Shown: positions 1 through 7,674 of the stretch, one piece after another
How the letters are laid out: every line of letters begins with the position of its first letter
How positions within the stretch are numbered: the stretch's first letter is position 1
From: Psychrosphaera ytuae
Lineage (GTDB): Bacteria; Pseudomonadota; Gammaproteobacteria; Enterobacterales; Alteromonadaceae
Reading direction: 5' to 3'
Assembly: GCF_017638545.1 (NCBI RefSeq)
Contig: NZ_CP072110.1
Span: 1,302,001 to 1,366,000 of the forward strand
DNA length: 64,000 nucleotides
The notes under the pieces: model-generated
What the model saw: the letters and a program-made list of their open reading frames with translations, nothing else
The model's database searches: none
Told to the model about the DNA's origin: nothing
Translations under genes and position numbers: made by a program

Positions 1-266
1 GCAGTATCAGCCAAACTCAACGCATTGACGACACATTGAAAGAGATCACCGTTGCTATTAAAGAAATTCAGCAGCAAACAGAATCGATTTCACAAGCGAG
101 TAACGAACAAACCGAAACCGCGCACTCAGTGTCAAAAAATGTCGGTCACCTCAAGTCATTGGCTGATGAATCCGTTAATGAGACACAAGGCGCAACCGAT
201 TCGATTAATCAGATGCGCGCTGATGCTCATCGCTTGGCCAACGTTATGGGTCAGTTTAAGGTTTAA
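1..266 (+). CDS. Methyl-accepting chemotaxis protein, C-terminal end (partial)
   Basis: The frame is open from the left edge of the window (codons begin at base 3) and stops with TAA at 264-266, so only about 87 residues are visible. They form the end of the cytoplasmic signalling domain of a chemotaxis receptor: IKEIQQQTESISQASNEQ followed by a heptad-rich helix ending in LANVMGQFKV. The IxxIAxQTxxIxQAxxEQ pattern is typical of the distal MCP helical bundle that signals to CheA/CheW. No CheR pentapeptide tether is present at the end. The ligand cannot be inferred because the sensor part is outside the window. It converges with the ABC permease/peptidase gene, whose stop lies 22 bases downstream. 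Confidence 0.85.
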   Translation, partial: SISQTQRIDDTLKEITVAIKEIQQQTESISQASNEQTETAHSVSKNVGHLKSLADESVNETQGATDSINQMRADAHRLANVMGQFKV

Positions 267-287
267 ACTGACCTATTTAAACCAAGC

Positions 288-3200
288 CTAGTTAGCATAC
301 GGAGCTCCAAGGAGCTCCTGCTCAATAACCCGATGATGAGCCTCTCCTGCGACGGACTTTAAAGCAGTCACAAAGTCCATCGACGTTGCTGGTTCATTAG
401 GGTAGCCATGTTCTACCCACAACTGTTTTAGTGCCTCCACAATAACGTCATCCCCTAACTCTGTTCTCAGTACATCAAACACTAAGGTTGCTTGCGAATA
501 CTGCTGGTGTGGTGATGTTGCATCGACTAATCCCCTTGCGCTTCCGTAATAAAAACGTTGCTGGTTTTCAAAGCGGCGACGTTCATATTCCACTAGGGCA
601 TTTTTAGCCTCATTGCCATATCGTTGTTCAATCATGACTAACTCGACATATTTAGCCAGTGACTCTACCAAAAATGCGCCATCTTCACTTATACCGTTGC
701 CAATATCGTGTCCAAACCACTGATGGGCTGTTTCGTGGACGGCACGACGATAACGTTGATCAAACCCTGCCTCTTTTGTTGGCTGAGCCATAAAACCAAC
801 TTCGTAACCAATTAACATAGTTTGTGGCATCGCAAATCCGGTTGGGCCGTTATTTGGTATCGCAAACATTCGTAGCTGACTATGTGGGTATGGCTTTACC
901 TGCTTAGACAGCCACTTCAACGTGTCGGCCATGCCAAGTTGATTGATGGCGACGGCATTTTTCTGCTGTAGCTCCGTTACGTGCTTCGTATTAGGTACGT
1001 AAACCTCTGTTACTGCATTGCCCACTTGCTGTTTGGTGACTTGCCATTCAATTTGGTTTGCATTAGTGGCAGTCACTGGGACTACAAACCAGCTTGGTAG
1101 TTGGCGCATCGGCTGAGCACTGTCAAAAAAATAAGTGGTCTCCCCTCCCGTTGACTCTGTATGAGTTAGCTTACCTGGACCGATGGCTTGGTAACCCGTT
1201 GGGACTTCAATTTGACTTGAGTACGTCGTCCACTCGTAAGCTAACTCTCTTTGCCATTCGAGTTGATAAGGGCGGGAAGAAAATCGCTCTGAAGGCATTA
1301 AATTTGCCATCGCTGGTAATTGATACTGAGTGCGTAATTGTTGATTTCTTAACATCCACTCTGGCTGAAATCCAATCACAGGTAACAAAGGAACACCGCG
1401 CAAATAGGTCATTTCTGGTTTGATATAGAACTGCGAGGTAACAGGCCACAACTTGGGTTGTTGTAATGTAAATTTAGCCACTAAGGTCAGGGTTTGATTT
1501 GCCTTTAATGGTTGTGCCAACCTGACAATACTTTGGCCACTGACTTGTCCTGCTTCGATGACAGCACTAAGACTTCTGTGGACAGCGAGACTTCTGTGGA
1601 CAGCGAGACCTCTTTGAACACTGCCACCTCCCTTACCGTTCGGCTCTACATAAAGGCTCGGCGCTTCAAAGTTGCCATACCGACCGACTAAAAATGAGTT
1701 TATGTCTTCCTGATCTTTATTGCGTAACAAGTAGCGCAACTCAAACTGACCAAAACCTGAGTAGGGTTCTATTTTTATCTTAGCATCTAGGTGCTCAACC
1801 ATTGGCGTTGGCCTGTTTAACCAATGTCGATAAGTGTGTTCGTACTCAGCTTTCCAAGCTTCTCGGTGATGTGAATAGGTCAGTGGTTTTTCTGTAACCA
1901 GTTGTTGGTCTAGTCGAATGATGGCCAACAGACTTGACACTGCTAACAGAGACGCCGGCCAATGTTTGGCTAGCCCATTAATGTTGAATTGTTTGAGCGA
2001 AACCCGCTGAAAAGAGCCAAAAAACGTCCCTCTGTGGCTGAGTGCTGTTGCCAGTGCAACGAAAAAGCCAACAACCAACGTCCATACCGCCATATAAGGA
2101 GCAAACACAGAAAAACTACCAGCACTTCCCCAAAAATGATCGCTTTGTTGTAATGGCGTACCGGTAATATTCCACAGGGTATGAGTCATTCCGAGGCTGC
2201 CTGAAATCGGCGTAAACTTAAATACCAATAAAGTAACCACCAAGGTACTGCCGAGCATCCTACTGCGTATTATATTCTGCAAACTGACAAACAAAACGCC
2301 GAGTAACACAAGGTTTAGCCCAACACGGCTAAATTCGATAAGGTAAACCGAGCCAATAATATGACTGCCCGCCACTAGCTCTGCAGCTAAACACCCAAGT
2401 GCAGTTAGCCCTGATAGCATCATTACCAAGGCAACAATTACAGCTATTTGCGACACCAATAAGGTTTTGTTTTTAATCGGTGTCGTCGCGATCAACTCAT
2501 GGCTTTGATGACTGATGAATAATCCGGTTATTTGCCAACTCCACAGAGCCATTAACAAGCTACCAATCACAGGTAATACATCGCTGTTTATTCTATTAAC
2601 AGCATCCAGTGAGTCGGTCGCCTTTTCTGCAAACGGTTCAACATAAGCTAGCCCAGACAACACCTCATTGAAGATCAAAAAGGGCCACGCCAGCAAAATA
2701 AGTAAGGTAACTTTGTGGCGCCCTACTGACGAAAAAATTTGCTTAAACAACACCTGCAATGGCGAGCCTGATTCAGCTTCAAAGTTAATGTGATTTGTTT
2801 GCTTACGACGGTTTAAAGGGCTCATTAAAGCATTTAATAACTGAGCTACCCTCGCTTGAGATTGAATTTTTGGTGCCGTTTGAAGCTTCTCCAAATGAAG
2901 CACCTTCAAATGACGCTCCTTCAAATCAAGCCCCTGCCAAGCTAGTGCTTTCCAAATAAACGCCAAAGCAGCGCTGAAGACCACAAATCGATTGATTACA
3001 AACTTTACATCAGAACCAATGCCAACAGTTTGATGATCTTCGCCAACCCCAGTAAATCCAGCAAATAACGAGGTAAATCCAAACGGGTCTAGCCACATCA
3101 TCGACTGATAAAGAGCGTCACTGGCGATAGCGCTACCGGCCAAAATAGGACTACCTGTCAAACTCGCTAGCACCAAATAACCAACCATAACCACCAGCGC

Positions 3201-3767
3201 AAATGCATAAAAGCTGAACACAGAGCTTTGCCATTTGGCCATCCACAAGCCACAAGCTGCGTAAACCAAGATAGTAGGCAACAAAATCAAGCTGACAAAA
3301 CAAAGCCAATCGATGAACAACTCCATCATGTTTACCGAACTCGTAATTAACACGTTGGATTCCAAGTCAGAGCTCGAGGCCATCACATCAACCGCTATCA
3401 CATCAACTGCCATCAAGCCAATCGCAAAAAACGTCAACGCAAACAAAAACCAAGTACAGATCACAAACGATAACGTCTTAGCTAATTCTCTTCGAAAGAA
3501 GGTCGTGGGAGTCGCACTTATCAATTCGGTCATGCTTGAGGTTTGCTCTCTCAACAATACCGCAGGTAACAAGCCGCCCATATAAACAGGTAAAATCAGC
3601 ATCACTAGGGCGACATATTTGAGCTGCACTTGAATACTGAAGGACGGTGCGTCAGCCGATAGTCCAGTTGTGAACAAATAACCCACAGCAGGGACCAAAA
3701 TACACGCCAGCCAAAACAAAGGCTGTCGAAATAGAAAGTGCAATTCATTGCGAACGAGAGCCATCAT
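288..3767 (-). CDS. ABC transporter permease fused to an M1-family aminopeptidase
   Basis: A 1159-residue protein with two parts. Roughly residues 1-640 hold many hydrophobic segments of an ABC-2 type permease. The C-terminal third is an M1 (gluzincin) peptidase domain with HETAH at 1011-1015 and the third zinc ligand candidate Glu1035 in FLVESLAKY; the 19-residue spacing is what I recall for this fusion subfamily, one longer than in classical M1 enzymes. A GFAMPQTM stretch stands where GAMEN normally lies. The peptidase would sit on the trans side of the inner membrane next to the channel. The gene overlaps the stop of the upstream ATPase gene by 4 bases, so translation is probably coupled. 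The substrate is unknown; export of, or self-protection from, a peptide is plausible but inferred. An in-frame 18-bp tandem duplication lies at 1571-1606. Confidence 0.88.
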   Translation of the reverse strand: MMALVRNELHFLFRQPLFWLACILVPAVGYLFTTGLSADAPSFSIQVQLKYVALVMLILPVYMGGLLPAVLLREQTSSMTELISATPTTFFRRELAKTLSFVICTWFLFALTFFAIGLMAVDVIAVDVMASSSDLESNVLITSSVNMMELFIDWLCFVSLILLPTILVYAACGLWMAKWQSSVFSFYAFALVVMVGYLVLASLTGSPILAGSAIASDALYQSMMWLDPFGFTSLFAGFTGVGEDHQTVGIGSDVKFVINRFVVFSAALAFIWKALAWQGLDLKERHLKVLHLEKLQTAPKIQSQARVAQLLNALMSPLNRRKQTNHINFEAESGSPLQVLFKQIFSSVGRHKVTLLILLAWPFLIFNEVLSGLAYVEPFAEKATDSLDAVNRINSDVLPVIGSLLMALWSWQITGLFISHQSHELIATTPIKNKTLLVSQIAVIVALVMMLSGLTALGCLAAELVAGSHIIGSVYLIEFSRVGLNLVLLGVLFVSLQNIIRSRMLGSTLVVTLLVFKFTPISGSLGMTHTLWNITGTPLQQSDHFWGSAGSFSVFAPYMAVWTLVVGFFVALATALSHRGTFFGSFQRVSLKQFNINGLAKHWPASLLAVSSLLAIIRLDQQLVTEKPLTYSHHREAWKAEYEHTYRHWLNRPTPMVEHLDAKIKIEPYSGFGQFELRYLLRNKDQEDINSFLVGRYGNFEAPSLYVEPNGKGGGSVQRGLAVHRSLAVHRSLSAVIEAGQVSGQSIVRLAQPLKANQTLTLVAKFTLQQPKLWPVTSQFYIKPEMTYLRGVPLLPVIGFQPEWMLRNQQLRTQYQLPAMANLMPSERFSSRPYQLEWQRELAYEWTTYSSQIEVPTGYQAIGPGKLTHTESTGGETTYFFDSAQPMRQLPSWFVVPVTATNANQIEWQVTKQQVGNAVTEVYVPNTKHVTELQQKNAVAINQLGMADTLKWLSKQVKPYPHSQLRMFAIPNNGPTGFAMPQTMLIGYEVGFMAQPTKEAGFDQRYRRAVHETAHQWFGHDIGNGISEDGAFLVESLAKYVELVMIEQRYGNEAKNALVEYERRRFENQQRFYYGSARGLVDATSPHQQYSQATLVFDVLRTELGDDVIVEALKQLWVEHGYPNEPATSMDFVTALKSVAGEAHHRVIEQELLGAPYAN

Positions 3768-4759
3768 TTCAGTGCACCTCCATTCATGCGCACGGAAGTA
3801 TCCTTGCTCAGTTCTGCCTGAGTTTTAGGAGCTTGTTCTTCGCTTTGCGCACGGGTATAAAAATAAAAGTCTTGTAGCGTCGCCTGAATGGGTTGGGCTA
3901 ATTTGTGCGGTTGGCTATCAGAAAAGACTCTGAAAACCGGCTCGCCAAATCGAAATGACTTATTGAGCTGATACATTTTGAATTGGCATTCTTCAGTGTC
4001 ATTTTGATTGACCAAAGTCGGTGTCTGAATATCCGACATTGGCATAGTCCAAATTTTACCGGACATAGTGTTAACTAAATTGGCAACCGAATCTGCCGCT
4101 TTAATCTCGCCGTTAAATAAAAGCGCGGTGTAATGGCATAAGTTTTCGACATCCTCAACAATATGGGTCGAGAGTAAAATCAACTTGTCCTTGCTGATAC
4201 TGATCAGCATGTCATGAAGTCGTTCGCGTTCTTCTGGGTCTAATCCGGCGGTCGGTTCGTCCATTATCACCACTTTAGGATCACCTAGTAATGCCTGAGC
4301 AATGCCAAAACGTTGTTTCATACCACCCGAAAAACGATTTACCGACTTATTGGCAAATGCGGATAAATTAGTCAGCTCCAAAAGTTTAGGGATTTGTTCT
4401 GCTTGCTGCTTCTTGCTCAATCCTTTTAAGACGGCCATGTGTTTTAACAACGCCACACAACTCATATTGGGGTACACACCAAAATACTGGGGTAAGTAAC
4501 CCAAAGTTTGTCGAATGGCATGTGGATCTTTTAAAACGTCAATAACTGCATTCGCATCACTACCAGGGAGCGTTAACCGTATTTGCCCTTTGTCCGCTTG
4601 CTGCAATCCCACAATGGTACGCATTAAACTGGATTTGCCAGCGCCGTTTGGCCCCAAAAGCCCGACCATACCTGTCGGTAAGTCTAAGTTGATGCCTTTA
4701 AGTGCTTGAGTTCCATCGGGATATGTTTTGGTTAAGTTAGATATATGAATCACGGCCAC
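3764..4759 (-). CDS. ABC transporter ATP-binding protein
   Basis: A 331-residue cytoplasmic ATPase that energises the adjacent permease/peptidase. Walker A GPNGAGKS is at 36-43, the Q-loop lies near LPQYFG (90-94), the signature FSGGMKQR is at 143-150, Walker B VVIMDEP is at 163-169, and the H-loop is in LLSTHIVEDVE. The usual domain ends near residue 220; the last 110 residues are an extra C-terminal region seen in ATPases paired with large ABC-2 permeases. The ATG at 4759 is preceded by a purine-rich AAGGAGG-type site in the reverse reading. The gene is divergent from a LytS/LytTR two-component system across about 210 bases, which suggests that system controls the exporter. Confidence 0.93.
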   Translation of the reverse strand: MAVIHISNLTKTYPDGTQALKGINLDLPTGMVGLLGPNGAGKSSLMRTIVGLQQADKGQIRLTLPGSDANAVIDVLKDPHAIRQTLGYLPQYFGVYPNMSCVALLKHMAVLKGLSKKQQAEQIPKLLELTNLSAFANKSVNRFSGGMKQRFGIAQALLGDPKVVIMDEPTAGLDPEERERLHDMLISISKDKLILLSTHIVEDVENLCHYTALLFNGEIKAADSVANLVNTMSGKIWTMPMSDIQTPTLVNQNDTEECQFKMYQLNKSFRFGEPVFRVFSDSQPHKLAQPIQATLQDFYFYTRAQSEEQAPKTQAELSKDTSVRMNGGALK

Positions 4760-4875
4760 CGCCTCCTTGTCTTGATAAATTCATATTAGCCATCACTCAA
4801 AACTTAAAATATACATAAATGACAAGAGGTTAAGACTAAGTGTCGAACGGCATAAACACGGTCAAAATTTACTTA

Positions 4876-4921
4876 CGTCACAAAAATTGCTACTTTCGTC
4901 ATGGCGTTAGGACGTACGTCA
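4876..4921. promoter_or_regulatory. Three CGTCA direct repeats, candidate LytTR operator
   Basis: CGTCA occurs in the same orientation at 4876-4880, 4897-4901 and 4917-4921, with starts 21 and 20 bases apart, and with similar A/T-rich lead-ins (TTA, TTT, GTA). LytTR regulators typically bind imperfect direct repeats about two helical turns apart. The repeats sit between the ABC exporter operon and the LytTR two-component operon, which are divergent, so they are a natural site for the response regulator encoded at 6662-7528. Assignment is inferred from spacing and position only. Confidence 0.5.
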
Positions 4922-4970
4922 AACAAAACCAGTAAACTAGAATTTGCTGACGTTTTTTCAAAGGTTCCGG

Positions 4971-6665
4971 ATGAATTCTTTATCAACAGTTTTTAAATCA
5001 CCCAACTCAAGTGGCTTCATTCAATACTTGTTCACACTGCCACTGTTCACGGCAATTTTGATTGAAGCTCATGTTAGGTTCACCTCTGCTAAGCACCATG
5101 GCATAGACCATATTTGGCTTTCTTCTACGCCCGGATTTATTGATTACTTTTTGTTGATTGTGCACCTGTCGATTCAAGCACTACCCTTGTTTGTGGCGCT
5201 AGCTTGGGTGTTACGGGAGTCCAAGTCGCCATCTCGTTCAGTGCTGTCCATCGCAATGCCATTTCTGCTGGGCTTTGTGGCGTATCCGTTTTTAGTTTAT
5301 GTCGCGGTAGATTCGAGTGAGTGGTTCGCACGAGTAAACTTATTATCACTACACTTTATGGGGCTAGTTATTGGGGCGCTTGGAACTTGGGCCTTGGTTC
5401 ATTTTATGAATCCAGCTCGTACAGGGCCAAAACTAATCACTTCAACCAATTCCACAACCGCACAATCGGATAAGCTTCGCTCCTTGTTATCAACCTTATT
5501 CTCACTCAACAGTGTGGTAGTGATATGTTTGTTCACCTGGGCTTTCATTATCTCTGGTGCATTTCATTATCACGATGATCCGATGAACAACATGCCGATT
5601 AATTTGGTGTTTGATCCTGTTCAAATCGTTTCTGACCCTTTGCCTTTTTTAAATTACTTTTGGCAGTTTTCGATTATCTCTGTAGTGATGGGGACTTTGT
5701 ATCTCGTCAATCGATATGTCTTGATAAAGCGGGTTCTTAACGCTTATGGTGTGTTTTATTTTGTCCTTGCCAGTATTGTCTTTTGGCTTTTGTACACCCC
5801 CATCGCCGGTCAGCTAGTCATTCATTTGCCGATGACACCTGCTCACTTTACCTTTATCCCGTCAGAAAACTTTGACGTATTTGACTCGGATAACTACAAG
5901 GTGTCGTTGCTGTTTTTGTTTTTAACTACCCCACTTATATTGGCTTTTGAGCGACAGCGAGACGTTGCAAAAACGGCCGAAATAGCTGAACAAAAAACCC
6001 AAGCTGAGCTCCAACTTTTACAACAACAAATCAACCCTCACTTTTTGTTTAACTCTATGAATAGTTTGTATGCACTTACTCTCAAAAAGTCTGAGCAGGC
6101 GCCCGACTTTGTGATGCACCTATCCAATTTATTGCGTTATACCGTATACGAAGGCCAAAAACCAAAAGTGAAATTAGAACAAGAAATACAGTACCTACAA
6201 GACTATATCGCCTTACAAACTACTCGATTAGGAAATAGAGTCAAAATAAAGACAACGTGGCCTGAACCAGCACTGCAAGAGAGTAATTTGTCTAAGGTTG
6301 AAATTGCCCCATTACTTTTTGTTGTGATCCTCGAAAACGCCTTCAAACACGGCGCTGAGTCACAACAAGGAGAAGCAGAAATAGATGTTGCTCTAACATT
6401 GACAAGCAATGAACAAAATAGAGGTGAAGTGACGCTCAGGTTCGAGTGTTGTAATTCCTATGACGCAAGTGCGGTTCAACCAAACGTCAATTATGGCGGA
6501 GTAGGATTAACCAACTTAAAAAAACGTTTGGCCCTGCTCTATCCTAATCAACACTCCTATCGTGTTATGTGTGAGCCAGTCAACGAAGAGAGTGAAGACT
6601 TGAGTAAACCTTCAGGTGGGCGTGTTATTGAAGTTTGGCGAACTGAATTGGAGATCATACTATGA
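4971..6665 (+). CDS. Sensor histidine kinase, LytS/YehU type
   Basis: About 564 residues. Several hydrophobic segments occupy roughly the first 330 residues, followed by a His_kinase (PF06580-like) domain whose phospho-accepting His357 lies in NPHFLFNSMNSLYAL. A HATPase domain follows, with an N-box in VVILENAFKHG and a glycine loop in YGGVGLTNLKKRL. I chose ATG 4971 over the in-frame TTG at 4944 because AAAGG lies six bases upstream of the ATG and nothing similar precedes the TTG. This kinase class pairs with LytTR regulators, and the next gene is one, overlapping by 4 bases (ATGA). The stimulus is unknown. The divergent exporter is the likely target or a partner in sensing its substrate. 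Confidence 0.9.
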   Translation: MNSLSTVFKSPNSSGFIQYLFTLPLFTAILIEAHVRFTSAKHHGIDHIWLSSTPGFIDYFLLIVHLSIQALPLFVALAWVLRESKSPSRSVLSIAMPFLLGFVAYPFLVYVAVDSSEWFARVNLLSLHFMGLVIGALGTWALVHFMNPARTGPKLITSTNSTTAQSDKLRSLLSTLFSLNSVVVICLFTWAFIISGAFHYHDDPMNNMPINLVFDPVQIVSDPLPFLNYFWQFSIISVVMGTLYLVNRYVLIKRVLNAYGVFYFVLASIVFWLLYTPIAGQLVIHLPMTPAHFTFIPSENFDVFDSDNYKVSLLFLFLTTPLILAFERQRDVAKTAEIAEQKTQAELQLLQQQINPHFLFNSMNSLYALTLKKSEQAPDFVMHLSNLLRYTVYEGQKPKVKLEQEIQYLQDYIALQTTRLGNRVKIKTTWPEPALQESNLSKVEIAPLLFVVILENAFKHGAESQQGEAEIDVALTLTSNEQNRGEVTLRFECCNSYDASAVQPNVNYGGVGLTNLKKRLALLYPNQHSYRVMCEPVNEESEDLSKPSGGRVIEVWRTELEIIL

Positions 6666-7528
6666 GTTCCTCTAGCCTAACGACCCATCGCTCAATCTCA
6701 GCCATTATCATTGATGATGAGCCGTTAGCCCATGAAGTGCTGCTTCATCACATTCAAAGTCACAATCATGAACAAGAGCAAAGTCAGGATAAAGCACACG
6801 ATCAAAGCGTAAGCGGACGATCCGCAGCGTCAGTAGACATTAAATTTCAAGGATACAATGCGACAGATGCTTTAAAGTGGCTAAGCGAAAATGACGTCGA
6901 CTTGATCTTTCTTGATATTAAAATGCCTAACTTAACCGGCATCGACTTAGTCAAAGTACTCGCTAATAGACCACAAATCGTATTTGTCACTGCGTATCAA
7001 GAACATGCCGCTACGGCCTTTGAATTAGATGTAACCGACTACTTAGTTAAACCAGTAAGCCTGGCCAGATTGCAACAAGCGATTGGCAAAGTCAGTCAAC
7101 AACTCGCCATTACGACTATGAGTACAGCGGATACTGAATCTCCTTCACAATCAGTCCCGCCCTCAGCTCCGTCCTATGTGATGCTCAACTTATCCGGTAC
7201 CAAACGAAAAGTGCTCACTCGTGATATTCAGTGGTTTGAAGCCTACGGTAATTACGTCAAAGTATGGCTCGAGGATGAAATGCTGCTAGCCAATTCATCT
7301 TTCAAGCAACTACTCGATAGCCTGCCTCACATAGATTTGTTAAGTGCGCCCTTAGGTGCGCCTCTTGGCGAGCACAACAATGGTTTATTCGCTCAAGTCC
7401 ATAAGTCCTTTGGCGTTAACTTAACCAAGGTAAAAGCTCTTAATGCAGACCACCTTATAATGGCGGATGATAACCTCATAAAAATAGGTAAAACCTTTAA
7501 AAAATCCGTAAAACAAAGATTTAATTAA
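6662..7528 (+). CDS. LytTR-family response regulator
   Basis: A 288-residue regulator. The receiver domain shows the acidic pair Asp18/Asp19 (IIIDDEP), phospho-acceptor Asp85 (FLDIKMPN), Thr110 (FVTAYQEHA) and Lys130 (DYLVKPVS). The C-terminal LytTR DNA-binding domain runs from about LNLSGTKRK to KSVKQRFN, with the typical WFEAYGNYVKVWL strand. The receiver is about 20 residues longer than usual because of a polar His/Gln/Ser-rich insertion at about 34-56, before the strand leading to the phosphorylation site. It is co-transcribed with the kinase through an ATGA overlap. Candidate binding repeats lie at 4876-4921. Confidence 0.92.
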   Translation: MSSSSLTTHRSISAIIIDDEPLAHEVLLHHIQSHNHEQEQSQDKAHDQSVSGRSAASVDIKFQGYNATDALKWLSENDVDLIFLDIKMPNLTGIDLVKVLANRPQIVFVTAYQEHAATAFELDVTDYLVKPVSLARLQQAIGKVSQQLAITTMSTADTESPSQSVPPSAPSYVMLNLSGTKRKVLTRDIQWFEAYGNYVKVWLEDEMLLANSSFKQLLDSLPHIDLLSAPLGAPLGEHNNGLFAQVHKSFGVNLTKVKALNADHLIMADDNLIKIGKTFKKSVKQRFN

Positions 7529-7674
7529 TGCTTTCAATAAGGTAAGCAACGGTTACACATTTTAACAATTTATAACCTAAATACCGTATCAAAGTGATTG
7601 CCTAACCAACCAAAAATTTAGATACTTATGTCTCATTTTTATACACAAAAATAATAATAAAAAGGACACAAAAA

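Noticed and set aside
300..320. GGAGCT/AGCTCC hairpin at the end of the permease/peptidase gene
   Set aside because: It lies within the coding sequence and has no T-run on either strand, so a terminator role is not supported.
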